DNA from: Neobacillus cucumis
GTDB lineage: Bacteria > Bacillota > Bacilli > Bacillales > Cytobacillaceae
DNA: 51,057 nucleotides
NCBI RefSeq assembly: GCF_002860255.1
Contig: NZ_PGVE01000031.1
Coordinates: forward strand, 1-51,057
Direction of reading: 5' to 3'
Positions within the stretch are counted from its first letter, which is position 1. Each line of letters starts with the position of its first letter. This document shows, one piece after another, positions 9,116 through 18,129 of the stretch. A program made the position numbers and the translations under genes. Below the pieces are notes generated by a model. That model did not search any database. It was not told the origin of the DNA and saw only the letters and a list, made by a program, of their open reading frames with translations.

Positions 9116-9604
9116 ATGAAACACACATTAGAGAAAAATATATTAAGGGCTTTATTAATTTTTGGAATAATCTCATTCATAAATTTGATTAGAAAACCAC
9201 CCGCAAAAGATTGGTTACTTATCTTTCTTTTTAAAGGATTTTTATCTTCAATTTTAGATAATTTAGTTGTGAAAAAGGGATACATCAAATATCCAATAAA
9301 ATTATTTAAATCATTTGATTTTAGCTTTATTTTCGATTATTTACTTTATCCAATAACCTGTGTTTACTATAACCAAGTTACAAAGAAATCTAATATTTTA
9401 GGTATATTTGTTAAAACATTTTGTTTTAGTATTCCAATGGCTGCAACAGAGCATTTCTTAGAAAAGAAAACGTCTTTACTTAAATTTAAAAAGGGGTGGA
9501 ATTCCTTAACTAGCTTCTGGACTTTAAGTATAACTTTTCTTATTTCTCGGGCTTTCATCGCTATAGTCCGAAAAGCAAATAACAGTCCTGTTCCAAAAAA
9601 TTAA
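9116..9604 (+). CDS. CBO0543-type membrane protein
   Basis: This 162-aa protein has four or five hydrophobic segments. The motifs RKPPAKDWLLIFLFKGFLSS (about residues 23-42) and DNLVVKKGYIKYPIKLFKSF are characteristic of a widespread Bacillus membrane family, which I believe is filed with the CBO0543 group. Conserved charged residues sit in loops. RBS GAGGTG lies six bases before ATG. Function is unknown. A weak hairpin (TCCTGT...ACAGGA, 9585-9632) followed by Ts may end transcription. Confidence 0.65.
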   Translation: MKHTLEKNILRALLIFGIISFINLIRKPPAKDWLLIFLFKGFLSSILDNLVVKKGYIKYPIKLFKSFDFSFIFDYLLYPITCVYYNQVTKKSNILGIFVKTFCFSIPMAATEHFLEKKTSLLKFKKGWNSLTSFWTLSITFLISRAFIAIVRKANNSPVPKN

Positions 9605-9820
9605 TTTTCTTTGGGTACAGGATTTTTTAATGAAAATCGCTTTTAAATTTCTACTATGAATTTATATACATTGAAAAGGGTTCATAATCTTATTTCATTA
9701 AACTGCCACGTTAGAATTCCTGTAGAAAGCTAATTATCAACTTTGAAAAAAATTAGATCCCTCAGTAAGATATGAGTATAGACACCACTCTAACTCAAAA
9801 CCTTAAGGAGGAACCCTAAT

Positions 9821-10443
9821 ATGAAGTTTAAGATGCAAGACAAACAAAATCAACTAATCGAAAGAATTTCAGATAAACACCTTGCGGTCGGTGTGGATAT
9901 TGCCCAAGAATTACACGTAGCTAGAGCTGTAAATTTCCGTGGAATAATAATTGGAGATCCTCTTACATTTGAAAATAATGAAGAGGGTTTTACGAAATTA
10001 CTACAGTGGATTAACCAGTTAAAAATCTTAGGAGGATTTCATTCAACTATTGTTGGCATGGAGCCTACAGGACATTACTGGATTAACCTATCAAAATGGT
10101 TATGTTCAAGAAATAGAAGCAGTAACTGTTAACCCCCATCTTGTAAAAAAGAATAAAGAAAACCGTGATAATACCCAATCCAAAAGCGATAAAAAAGACG
10201 CTCTTGTCATTACTGATATGGTCAAGAATGGTTAATACTCCTTTATTCGTCCTACTTCAGAGGCCTTTGAAAAACTAGGAATAATAATGTCAAATCGTGA
10301 CATAACTGTTAAACGACTTGTTAGTGCGGTTAATCAAATCAATTGTTGGGTAGATATCGTTTTCCCTGAACTTAGACAGGTATTTAAAGACGTTAAAGGA
10401 AAAGGTGACAAGAAGCAGTTACTTCTTTCACTATTACCCTGAC
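9821..10443 (+). pseudogene. IS110-family transposase, truncated and frameshifted
   Basis: ATG follows AAGGAGG. The DEDD domain begins with LAVGVDIAQELHVARAVNF (first catalytic Asp) and reaches IVGMEPTGHYWINL (catalytic Glu). A frameshift near 10090 continues into VTVNPHLVKKNKENRDNTQS-KSDKKDA (the Asp-containing part), then a stop after MVKNG. A last piece, RLVSAVNQINCWVDIVFPEL, ends at 10443. The serine-bearing C-terminal domain is missing. It is a dead copy and could not act except as a substrate. Confidence 0.85.
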
Positions 10444-10617
10444 AAACATTGCTTTTAAAAAATATGCATTTTAGATTCACTTCTAGCATGCCTCACAAAA
10501 GCTAGCCTATATAAGTGTACAGGAAATTTGGATTTCAAAAAAATATTGCAAGATTATATTGCTAAAATTAACCAAAAACATAATATATAATAGATTAATA
10601 GAAAGGAGCGAAGTAAC

Positions 10618-10854
10618 TTGGGTAAATTGTTCTCTTCTGTATCATCACTTTGGGTTCTATTCATTCCATTAATAACCGTTTCTAAAATTGGAATCGTTGA
10701 ATTAATTAACGATTCTGAGGAAAATTCCAACGATCATGATCTTGAAGTTATTATGTTGATAAAACAATTAGGAGAGCTTAAACAATCAGGTTTAATTACT
10801 GAAGAAGAATTTAAGTCTAAAAAGAGAATATTGTTGGATAAATTGCTATTGTAA
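10618..10854 (+). CDS. SHOCT-domain small membrane-associated protein
   Basis: The 78-aa product has one hydrophobic segment (about residues 8-30) and a C-terminal SHOCT module, IKQLGELKQSGLITEEEF-KSKK (residues 47-70), a short helical domain usually found at protein ends and thought to mediate assembly. Translation starts at TTG, nine bases after GAAAGGAG, since no ATG is available. A hairpin downstream (AAGGACATC...GGTGTTCTT, 10869-10897) may terminate. Function is unknown. Confidence 0.7.
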   Translation: MGKLFSSVSSLWVLFIPLITVSKIGIVELINDSEENSNDHDLEVIMLIKQLGELKQSGLITEEEFKSKKRILLDKLLL

Positions 10855-11368
10855 CTAAATACACAACTAAGGACATCGGATTAAATCTGGTGTTCTTTGT
10901 ATCATTAAACAGACTTGGTTTTGGAAACACTTATATATATCTCTTCCAGCTATTAAATGAACCTGCCACGTTTGTTCAATCTTCCGTAATTTAAACTTCT
11001 TAACCCGCTTTAAATCCAATAGCGACAACAATCTTTTGGAATTACACTCATTCACTTATATTTTAGCTTCACCATAGGATGGGGACAGCTTAACAATAAA
11101 GTCCTCTTCTATATAGAGAAACGGTAGGTTGCTTCATTATAATAAAATGGCAAGTCATTTGATGTTGAATCTAATAATATTGGTTCCGTTTCAAATAATG
11201 AGAGAAGGCGACTTCATCTGGAAATATTGGCATTTACACATCACCTTTTTAACTTCTATTTTAACATTCTTATTAAGCTAACCTGCCCAGATAGTTCAAT
11301 ACCTAACGTTTTCATTTCTATAATCAAGGTAATAATTCCTCTAATATAACGATTAAGGAGGAATTACT
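10855..11368. other. Gene-free interval with repeat cores
   Basis: Left-module cores of the dispersed repeat are at 10960 (GAACCTGCCACGTTTGTTCA) and 11279 (TAACCTGCCCAGATAGTTCA). The minus-strand ORF across the first is a by-product of the repeat. AAGGAGG at 11355 belongs to the recombinase remnant. Confidence 0.5.
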
Positions 11369-11866
11369 GTGTTATTGTCAAAATCCTGGAGACTTTATGA
11401 ATCGGATAAAAGGATTGAAGGATTCTCTCCTCAGACCTTAAAAGCGTAAAGCTCCAATCTAAGCTACTTATCCAACACTTAACGATGTACATATTGAATC
11501 TATGATAACTGAGAACCTGAAGGAATACTTAGCAAAATCAAGTGAACACTTAAAACCATCAAGTTTAGCTCATCGGATTAGATTCATTAAATCTATATTT
11601 CGTTGGTCACACGAGGAAGTGCATATACCCAAAAACCCAGCTGCGAAAATCAAAGAACCCAAACAAGGAAACGAATTCCAAAATTTTTAACAAAGAGAGA
11701 AATTGAACATTTGAGGGAAGCGTGTTTTACTCCAATGGAAAAGGCATTATTTGAATTTATGTTTTCAACAGGTTGTAGAATTGGTGAAATTGTTTCTCTT
11801 GAAAAGAAAAGCTATTTTCCTCCAAAACAATTGAAGGAAAGGTCATTAATTAATAAAAAACAATAA
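11369..11866 (+). pseudogene. Tyrosine recombinase (phage-integrase type), broken and truncated
   Basis: GTG 11369-11371 follows AAGGAGGAATTACT and begins SKSWRLYESDKRIEGFSPQT, a core-binding (SAM-like) start. A stop follows, then in the 11502 frame EYLAKSSEHLKPSSLAHRIR and SIFRWSHEEVHIPKNPAAKI. A further shift near 11680 leads into FLTKREIEHLREACFTPMEK and MFSTGCRIGEIVSL, which contains the first catalytic Arg. Boxes II and III (HxxR, Tyr) are absent. This is the relic of an integrating element or a XerC-like gene. Confidence 0.85.
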
Positions 11867-11940
11867 TAATAAATAAAAAATACATTATTATCCTTAATAA
11901 AGGCATTTTATAAATATATGACACTGGAGGTTAATCTCTT

Positions 11941-12956
11941 ATGAATTCAGAACATAATATTCGTCTTACTTCTGCTGAAATAGCTCAGCTATGGACTGGA
12001 TATATGAATAATAGTATGTCTAAGTGTGAATTGATGTATTTTAAAGAAAAGACCCAAGATGAGGAAATACGAAACGTAATAAGTTTTGCAATTTCTATAT
12101 CAGAAAAAATGTTACAAAATATTAAAGGAATTTATATTAAAGAAAATCATCCCATTCCCGTTGCTTTTAGTGAAAATGAGGATGTTAATATAAATGCACC
12201 TGCACTATATTCTGATACCTTTTTTTAAATTTTGTTCACAATATGGCAAGACACGGATTGACCGCATATGGTGCAGCCTTATCCAGTTGTACACGCTCCG
12301 ATATTTTAGAACTTTTTTCAAGTGCTATTGACCTTACAAGGGAATTATATTTTAAATCCTTAAACATCTCATTAGAAAAAGGCTTATATGCTAGACCTGC
12401 TTATATCCCAATTCCAGATAAAGTTGAATTCATTGAGAAAAAAGGATATTTAACAGGTTGGTTTGGAGAACGCCGTCCAATCAATTCTCTAGAAATTATG
12501 CACTTTTATGAAAATATGCAAAGAAATTCTGTTGGTAAAGCGTTACTATTAGGCTTTGCCCAAGTTGCTGGATTAAAAGAGGTTCAAAATTATATGATAA
12601 GTGGAGCAAATATCGCTAGTAAAGTGGTGGAGGTTTTGGCACATATTCTTTCTGAAGAAAATATTTCTGAATCGCCCACATATGATTCAGAAGTTCTTAA
12701 ATCTACAACTCCTCCTTTTTCTGATAAGTTAATGATGTTTCAAGTATCAATGCTTACAGGTATGTCTCTTGGCTATTATGGAACTGCAACGGGTACGGTT
12801 GCTAGACGTGACTTAGGTTCTAAGTTTATTCGTCTATTCCTTGAGGGTGTTCAATTTGCAGAAGATGGAGCAAACATAATGATCGAACACGGTTGGATGG
12901 AAAAACCCCCGTCATCAATAGATGAATTTGAAATAGCTAAATCCAAAAAGAAATAG
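11941..12956 (+). pseudogene. DUF3231 protein split by a one-base deletion in a T-run
   Basis: Two adjacent frames together give a complete DUF3231 protein of about 338 aa. The first (11941-12228) begins NIRLTSAEIAQLWTGYMNNS and reaches NAPALYSDTFF, then stops. The second resumes as NFVHNMARHGLTAYGAALS. The join is a run of seven Ts at 12218-12224; eight would restore the frame. The C-terminal half has TGWFGERRPINSLEIMHF and KLMMFQVS...YYGTATGT. The family is two four-helix bundles, spore-former-specific, function unknown. ATG follows GGAGG. It may be an assembly error or a true lesion. Confidence 0.88.
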
Positions 12957-12965
12957 GGATTATGA

Positions 12966-13430
12966 TTGGATAAGAATGCAATAGAGAAATTATTATGGTC
13001 CATTGCTTTTCCTGGTTTTGGACAACTATTAAATCAAAAGTATTTAAAAGGTATACTCTTCATATCCATTGAATTTATTGTAAATATACAAGCTAATTTT
13101 AATGAAGCAATCATTTCAAGCTTTCACGGTAATATTGATACTTCTCTTGAGCAGATCGATTTTAAATGGTTAATGTTTTATCCCTGTTTGTATTTTTTTT
13201 CGATGTGGGATGCAGTAAAGGATGCAAATGGAGGAGGGGAAAAATCTCCCTTTTTATTTCTCCCTTTTGTTTTTGCAGCATATTTTGTCACTATTGGTTT
13301 GATTTATTCCAACGATATTAAAATTTTCGGTATATTATTAGGACCTATCTTTTTACCAATATTATTTGTTATACCAGGATTGATAATAGGATTAGTTGTG
13401 AAAAAATTCATTAATTCGTTCATTAAATAA
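12966..13430 (+). CDS. Membrane protein, 154 aa, unknown function
   Basis: It starts at TTG immediately after an in-frame TGA, and no internal Met comes before the conserved-looking SIAFPGFGQLLNQKYLKGIL (residues 12-31), so TTG is the start. That motif resembles the PGLGQ-Y-G helix of TM2-type membrane proteins. There are four hydrophobic segments, with a hydrophilic stretch at residues 75-92 (DAVKDANGGGEKS). It begins nine bases after the DUF3231 stop, so the two are likely co-transcribed. The SD is weak (AGGGAT). Confidence 0.65.
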   Translation: MDKNAIEKLLWSIAFPGFGQLLNQKYLKGILFISIEFIVNIQANFNEAIISSFHGNIDTSLEQIDFKWLMFYPCLYFFSMWDAVKDANGGGEKSPFLFLPFVFAAYFVTIGLIYSNDIKIFGILLGPIFLPILFVIPGLIIGLVVKKFINSFIK

Positions 13431-13480
13431 GAATGCTAAGTTGGTTTCATAAGATGAAATCTAAGGCGTTCTTTTTTTAT
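13429..13480 (+). terminator. Terminator after the DUF3231 pair
   Basis: AAGAATGC at 13429-13436 pairs with GCGTTCTT at 13466-13473 (one G-T), with an inner TTTCAT/ATGAAA stem, then a T-run. Confidence 0.75.
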
Positions 13481-13505
13481 GTTTTTTAACAAAAAGGATC
13501 TTCCA

Positions 13506-13560
13506 CTAACCTGCCCAGTTAGCACAACAAGCAAAAAGATGTTGCCGCAGCAACACCTTG
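13506..13560 (+). repeat. Dispersed intergenic repeat, left module plus hairpin
   Basis: ACTAACCTGCCCAGTTAGCA, CAACAAG, A-run, then a perfect hairpin TGTTGC-CGCA-GCAACA. This is the cleanest example of the CGCA-loop hairpin. Confidence 0.75.
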
Positions 13561-13653
13561 TTTAATTCTATCAACTGTTACTTTAATTAGAAATATTACA
13601 TTATTGATATATGTTGTGCGAAAAGGAATGTTAGCTCAAAATATAAAAAGCAC

Positions 13654-14142
13654 TCATAATTTGAGCACTTTTTTAATAAACAATCGCAAGTATTTTGAAT
13701 TAGGTTTTGTATAAATCAATTGATAACCATAGATTATTGTAGAATAAATCATTGCAACGATAACATGGTGTATTCGTGAGAACTTAACATATTTGATAAA
13801 ATTTGCTTTTTCTAAAAAAGGTATTATTCCAATTGCATAAATAAGATTATTTATTAAATTAGCTAATAGATATAACTTAAATTTACCGAAGGTTAAATGG
13901 AAAATCCATAAACACCCCACTGGGAAGGGTCCCAATATAATTGATAATAAGTTCCATAATCTTTTTCTTTCACTACCCTTTACTGCCCAAAAACGATAGT
14001 GAATTCCTACAAATGTTACTGTTACTGTTATAAGTGAAGTCAAAATAGTAACTGGCATGTATTTTTTAATTGACTTTTTGGGGACAAAAAAAATTGTTGA
14101 CCAAGACATTAACATACTTAAGCGAATTATGAACGTTAACAT
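13654..14142 (-). CDS. CBO0543-type membrane protein
   Basis: This 162-aa protein has five hydrophobic spans. ILGPFPVGCLWIFHLTFGKF followed by KLYLLANLINNLIYAIG (about residues 89-125) is the family core, shared in pattern with 976-1440. The RBS is GGGAG, seven bases before ATG. Function is unknown. Its 3' end abuts repeat-containing DNA. Confidence 0.7.
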   Translation of the reverse strand: MLTFIIRLSMLMSWSTIFFVPKKSIKKYMPVTILTSLITVTVTFVGIHYRFWAVKGSERKRLWNLLSIILGPFPVGCLWIFHLTFGKFKLYLLANLINNLIYAIGIIPFLEKANFIKYVKFSRIHHVIVAMIYSTIIYGYQLIYTKPNSKYLRLFIKKVLKL

Positions 14143-14299
14143 AATCTCCCTCTTTCTTTTTTTATCTTTGGCAATTATAAAAAAAAATATGAGGAAGAGG
14201 TAGAATTTTTTTACTTATTTGAAGTAAACTGCTTCTTTAGTGGATCAAGAAGCTACGACCCTATATACAACTCAATTATCCCTTGTTGAAGGAAATTTT

Positions 14300-14797
14300 T
14301 TATATAAGTTTAGACATATAGTATTCATCGACAAATTTGCCGTCTATGTAGAGCGACTGTTTTTTTGTTCCTTCAATTTCAAAGCCCATCTTTTTATATA
14401 ACTGTAATGCTGCTTCATTTTGAGTTACTACGGTTAATTCTAAACGATGCACACTATGTTCTTTTCCCCAATTCTCTAATTGTTCAAATAGTTTTGTTCC
14501 TATCCCACGCCCCCGATATTCGGCTAAAATACCAATAACAAGATATACAGAATGTTTGTTTCTTTTGGCATTACCGCCCATCGCAATAAGATACCCAATT
14601 AATTGCTTATCCTCTTTTGCGATAAAAATAGTCGAATTGTACGACTTTCTCATTACCTCCAATCTTTTTTTCTGTTCTTCTTCTACCATTTTTCTTTCTC
14701 CTGGTTCTAGAAGCATAAATTCGTATTCACTTTCGACCTTCTTAATTAAATTTATAAAACTTCCAGCATCATCAGGTTTTATTTCTCTGATTAACAT
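14300..14797 (-). CDS. GNAT N-acetyltransferase
   Basis: An acetyl-CoA-dependent acetyltransferase of unknown acceptor, 165 aa. The start chosen is the ATG at 14795-14797 (MLIREIKPDDAGSF), which has GGGGGA five bases upstream; an upstream in-frame ATG lacks a ribosome site. Motif A is intact: ILAEYRGRGIGTKLFEQLE (about residues 92-110), followed by HRLELTVVTQNEAALQLYKK and GF. It is a paralogue of the broken gene at 4982-5474; the pair suggests duplication with one copy decaying. Confidence 0.88.
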   Translation of the reverse strand: MLIREIKPDDAGSFINLIKKVESEYEFMLLEPGERKMVEEEQKKRLEVMRKSYNSTIFIAKEDKQLIGYLIAMGGNAKRNKHSVYLVIGILAEYRGRGIGTKLFEQLENWGKEHSVHRLELTVVTQNEAALQLYKKMGFEIEGTKKQSLYIDGKFVDEYYMSKLI

Positions 14798-14851
14798 AAG
14801 AGTCCCCCAAAAAATTAATTTATCCAACATAATTCGCTATCTTATGTAAAT

Positions 14852-14933
14852 AACCTGCTGAGTTAATAAGATTTTGTTGAACAAACCTGCCAAGTTAGTT
14901 CAATATAAAAAGGCTGCCTTTTTATTAGCAACC
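14852..14933 (+). repeat. Dispersed intergenic repeat, two left modules
   Basis: TAACCTGCTGAGTTAATAAG is followed by AAACCTGCCAAGTTAGTTCA, an A-run and an imperfect hairpin GGCTGC...GCAACC. Confidence 0.7.
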
Positions 14934-14974
14934 TACTCTTTAAATAAGCTTGCCTTAGCCAATTTTTTCTCAAA

Positions 14975-15312
14975 CTATAGATTCTTTTCTGTCTTACATA
15001 TCAATTTGTAATACCCCAATAACATAAGCAAAAGAATTGGATCAATAATTGCAGAGTACCATAATTTCCACCAACCATTATGGAAATATCCCCAAGGTTC
15101 TGGAAGTAACGCAATTGCCTCATATATTACGATAGCTAATGTGAAAAGGACAATGTAAATAGATTGTTTAATGATTTTGTTTTTAAAAGGATACCAATTT
15201 AAAAACATCATATTTACTGGTGGAACAATTGCAGTATGTGGAAGAATTCCTTTCCACTCAATGCTCTTATCAAAATACCAATCGGCTCTCAGGATTTTAT
15301 CCGTTATAGAAG
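14975..15312 (-). pseudogene. CBO0543-type membrane protein, C-terminal fragment
   Basis: The frame runs from a stop near 15312 through FDKSIEWKGILPHTAIVPPV into NMMFLNWYPF and ends PWGYFHNGWWKLWYSAI-IDPILLLMLL. The YNGW-KLWYSAI-type end is typical of longer CBO0543 proteins. There is no ribosome site before the internal ATGs, and about half of the usual length is missing, so I read it as a 5'-truncated relic. The DUF4153-like gene ends 32 bases upstream. Confidence 0.6.
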
Positions 15313-15343
15313 ATTAGCTGTTCGTTACAATTTCAGAGCCTTT

Positions 15344-16591
15344 CTAATTAAAAATTATAGGAAAAGTAAATGTAACGAAAGCTGCCCAAAGTCCGTAGAC
15401 CGGCAAATACTTAGTAACGGCATCTTGGATCGTTGAAGGTCCGGATTTGTTTTGTAGAAAACGTTTATAGGATAACATAATCCAAATTAAATTTGCCCAG
15501 ATAAGTATGTTTACTCCTAAAACAGCAAGTCGATTAGGAGTGATCCCATAAGAAGAAAGTCTGAACACGATGGCTGACAAAGCCACACTGTCAATAATAA
15601 GCGCAAGTACAATTAAGGCAAAATTTATATAATCTGAAATGTTCTTTTTCTCGTCCGAGTCGCTTTCGGTAATGGAAAATATGGTAACGGCCAATACACC
15701 AAGAAGGATTCCATTGAAGGCTATCAGGAAATTGCGGTCTACGAATGGATTTTTTCCGACCCATATAACCGTAATAAGATAGACCAACAGTGTGACCAGG
15801 ACAAGAGGACTAAAAATTTTAGCTATATAGGGTGTAATATTCTTAGCAAGTTTAAGATTCAATGATACTAGGTATGCAGCCACAATAGCGAGAGCGGCAG
15901 CACCAAATAAAACGACATTACTAAAATAGAAGTCTTCTATATCTAAGCCAACAAAGCTAAATAAGTGCATGGTTAATCCTGCTAGCACCATTCCGCTAAC
16001 TGCCATGCTGACGTAGAGGATACCATATTCCAAATTAAATTTAATATAGGCTAATCTTGTACTGCCTTTTGAATAGTCATTTCCTGTAAATGCAAGCCCT
16101 ACCAATACCCATAAGAATATGGGAAGGTGTAAATAAGCAAGGAAAATACTGTCTTTATGATTTAATGGCAGCCTATTAAGATAAAACCCGGAAATTAGGA
16201 ACAATGCTACAAGGGAATAAATTACCCTTTTTTTCGGAGTATTTATGTAAACAAAATAGGCAGCAATAAAGGGAATGATACCAAAGGCCAGGTTAATGGG
16301 AGCAATTGCTTCCTGTTCGACAAAATGGAAAATGATCCTGGTACTGATCCCGGCCAGAATAGCTAAAATGCCCATGAATAAGAATCCTTTTTGAAAAATG
16401 GAGGATTTTTCTGTATTTGCTGTCTTCTTGAAATGCAATCTTTCATACCAAACGCCAAGGACCTGAGAATCAGGATTTTGTTCCCATGCGTGTGAGAATG
16501 ACTTTTTAAAAGCATTCGGGTCTTTTCTATACATTTTCTCCAGCTCATGAGGGTTTTCAATATTTTCAATAATCAAATTATTAATGTCCAT
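15344..16591 (-). CDS. DUF4153-like polytopic membrane protein
   Basis: 415 aa. A cytoplasmic N-terminal segment of about 65 residues (NPHELEKMYRKDPNAFKKSF) precedes about ten hydrophobic spans. FSPLVLVTLLVYLITVIWVG, KNPFVDRNFLIAFN and YGITPNRLAVLGVNILIW in the C-terminal half match the pattern of DUF4153 proteins. Function is unknown. It is the last gene of an apparent operon with the regulator at 16640 and the DUF2975 protein at 16867, separated from the regulator by 48 bases. The RBS is GGGGAGG. Confidence 0.75.
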   Translation of the reverse strand: MDINNLIIENIENPHELEKMYRKDPNAFKKSFSHAWEQNPDSQVLGVWYERLHFKKTANTEKSSIFQKGFLFMGILAILAGISTRIIFHFVEQEAIAPINLAFGIIPFIAAYFVYINTPKKRVIYSLVALFLISGFYLNRLPLNHKDSIFLAYLHLPIFLWVLVGLAFTGNDYSKGSTRLAYIKFNLEYGILYVSMAVSGMVLAGLTMHLFSFVGLDIEDFYFSNVVLFGAAALAIVAAYLVSLNLKLAKNITPYIAKIFSPLVLVTLLVYLITVIWVGKNPFVDRNFLIAFNGILLGVLAVTIFSITESDSDEKKNISDYINFALIVLALIIDSVALSAIVFRLSSYGITPNRLAVLGVNILIWANLIWIMLSYKRFLQNKSGPSTIQDAVTKYLPVYGLWAAFVTFTFPIIFN

Positions 16592-16639
16592 AATTTTACC
16601 TCCCCTAATAATTGCTATATTGAGTTTCCTCCACCATGT

Positions 16640-16855
16640 TTAACTGTCTTCGTCACTTTTGTATTCTAAAATATCTCCAGGCTGACATTCTAATGCCTTA
16701 CAAATTGCCTCTAAAGTGGATAATCGAATCGCTTTTGCCTTTCCATTTTTCAATATAGAAAGGTTCGCCATTGTTATTCCAACCTTCTCCGAAAGTTCAG
16801 TTACGCTCATTTTCCTTTTTGCTAACATCACATCAATATTGATTATTATTGCCAT
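16640..16855 (-). CDS. yozG: Small XRE-family regulator (YozG-like)
   Basis: A 71-aa single-domain helix-turn-helix protein. ELSEKVGITMANLSILKNGK (about residues 21-40) is the HTH, followed by STLEAICKALECQPGDIL-EY, the Cro/C1-type end. Length and sequence pattern match B. subtilis YozG. ATG follows AGGTGAATAAC. It starts 11 bases after the stop of the DUF2975 gene. Small XRE regulators paired with DUF2975 membrane proteins are a recurrent arrangement (yoaS-yozG), and the regulator is thought to act on its own operon. Confidence 0.85.
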   Translation of the reverse strand: MAIIINIDVMLAKRKMSVTELSEKVGITMANLSILKNGKAKAIRLSTLEAICKALECQPGDILEYKSDEDS

Positions 16856-16866
16856 TGTTATTCACC

Positions 16867-17349
16867 TCAGACCGTTAGATCATTTTCCGATTTGATATCA
16901 ATTGCTTCTTGTAAAAGTTTTTGGAGGACAGCCGCAAAGACTGCGATAATCATCGAAGCAAAAGGAACAACCAATCCGACAAAGATCACTCCTGGTGCGT
17001 CGTCTACTTCCGCAAAGATATAGAAGAGCGGCCAAACTAGCACATGCAAAATAGTGATTGTGATTGCACAGTTTTTGATTTCCTTTAAAGCTTTCACAGA
17101 TAAATCAGAAAAGGCTTTATTTTTGTCAATATAGCGTAAGAGTTTGAAAGCTTGATACAAAGCAAAGTAAAAAGGGATCGCCGATGCATCAAAAACGATG
17201 AAAACGAGATATTTTATAAAAGCCAACTCGGGAAGCAATTTTGCTGCAAGATTCGCCATCTCAGGCACCAAAAAAATGCACAGAGCAAGAACTGGGACTC
17301 CTAAAAGAATAACAGCTATTTTTAAAAATAACGTTGTTACTTTTTCCAT
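16867..17349 (-). CDS. DUF2975 membrane protein (YoaS-like)
   Basis: 160 aa, four hydrophobic segments. YIDKNKAFSDLSVKALKEIK (about residues 71-90) is the conserved cytoplasmic loop of DUF2975. The start chosen is the ATG at 17347-17349, six bases after GAGGTG; a GTG three codons upstream overlaps the ribosome site itself. It heads the operon DUF2975, yozG-like, DUF4153-like. Function is unknown; in such pairs it is presumed to be a signal-sensing or modulated partner of the small regulator. Confidence 0.85.
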   Translation of the reverse strand: MEKVTTLFLKIAVILLGVPVLALCIFLVPEMANLAAKLLPELAFIKYLVFIVFDASAIPFYFALYQAFKLLRYIDKNKAFSDLSVKALKEIKNCAITITILHVLVWPLFYIFAEVDDAPGVIFVGLVVPFASMIIAVFAAVLQKLLQEAIDIKSENDLTV

Positions 17350-17838
17350 AAAAAGCACCTCACTTATTTTTCTGATTTTGATTTTAAACTATTTTTTATC
17401 GTTTTACAATAAATTTTTATTAATCTATATAATATTTTTATTGTAAGAGTGTTTTTTAAGCAAAAAATAAAAAGCATTACTCATTCAAAGAAATGCTCTA
17501 TAACTTTAAACCATTAAATTTTTTCATTTTTTACAAATTCTATTCCTTCTCAATCAACCTGTCACGTTATAAAAAATAAACGGTAAAATTCCGGCTAAAT
17601 TGGGAAATACCCATATTTCCTTAGAAATAAGAGGAGTTTTTCCGTTAATATGATCAAATCTTTGGATTTTGTCTTATTTAGAGCAGTTAATCGGAATATC
17701 TCCGCTAATATCCGCTTCTTAAGCTCCCCTATATACATTAGCAGAAAATTCTCCGCCTATGAATTCTCATACCTACACGAATTCGATACGGAGAAGCGGA
17801 ATGGTTTGCAAAATTCGCCATCCGAAGAATTAGCAATG
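17350..17838. other. AT-rich gap with CCGCTAAT-type motif clusters
   Basis: The first 200 bases hold the promoter of the DUF2975 operon and a repeat core at 17555 (CAACCTGTCACGTTA). From 17580 to 17838 short related words recur in both orientations: ATTCCGGCTAAA, TTTCCGTTAAT, CGGAATATCTCCGCTAAT, ATTAGCAGAAAATTCTCCGC, CGGAGAAGCGGAAT. The plus-strand ORF of 77 codons across it looks like a by-product, not a gene. Confidence 0.4.
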
Positions 17839-17890
17839 AAAAACATTAGAAATAGCAAGAGTATAAACCCTTGCTATTTCTAATGTTTTT
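17839..17890. terminator. 20-bp perfect-stem terminator
   Basis: Positions 17839-17858 pair perfectly with 17871-17890 (core ATTAGAAATAGCAA / TTGCTATTTCTAAT), with a 12-nt loop. The arms end in A-run and T-run, so it could work on either strand. No obvious gene precedes it on the plus strand. Confidence 0.75.
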
Positions 17891-18129
17891 TAATCACTCT
17901 AGCCTTACAAATTGACGTTATGCGATAGGAAACGGAACCCGTTAATATAATTCTCGACTTCATTTTGCAAAAGTGCTACCCTACCTTAGCACAATGCTCG
18001 TCCAGTCTGATTATCTCCTAATATCCCTTTTCTATTTAGCTTCAATCAACCATACAAACTCATTGGATTCTATAATAAATCCACTTCTGTTGGATCTTCT
18101 TTTACAAATCGGCGGGAAGTAGTGCCGTA

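Noticed and set aside
9821..10443. Active IS110 element
   Set aside because: Frameshift, internal stop and loss of the serine domain.
10867..11055. 62-aa minus-strand ORF
   Set aside because: Runs through a dispersed repeat core (CCTGCCACGTTTGTTCA); no ribosome site.
17650..17883. 77-aa plus-strand ORF
   Set aside because: Lies in a motif-rich gap and runs into the terminator stem; ATG has only distant GAGGAG and the product has no coding-like pattern.
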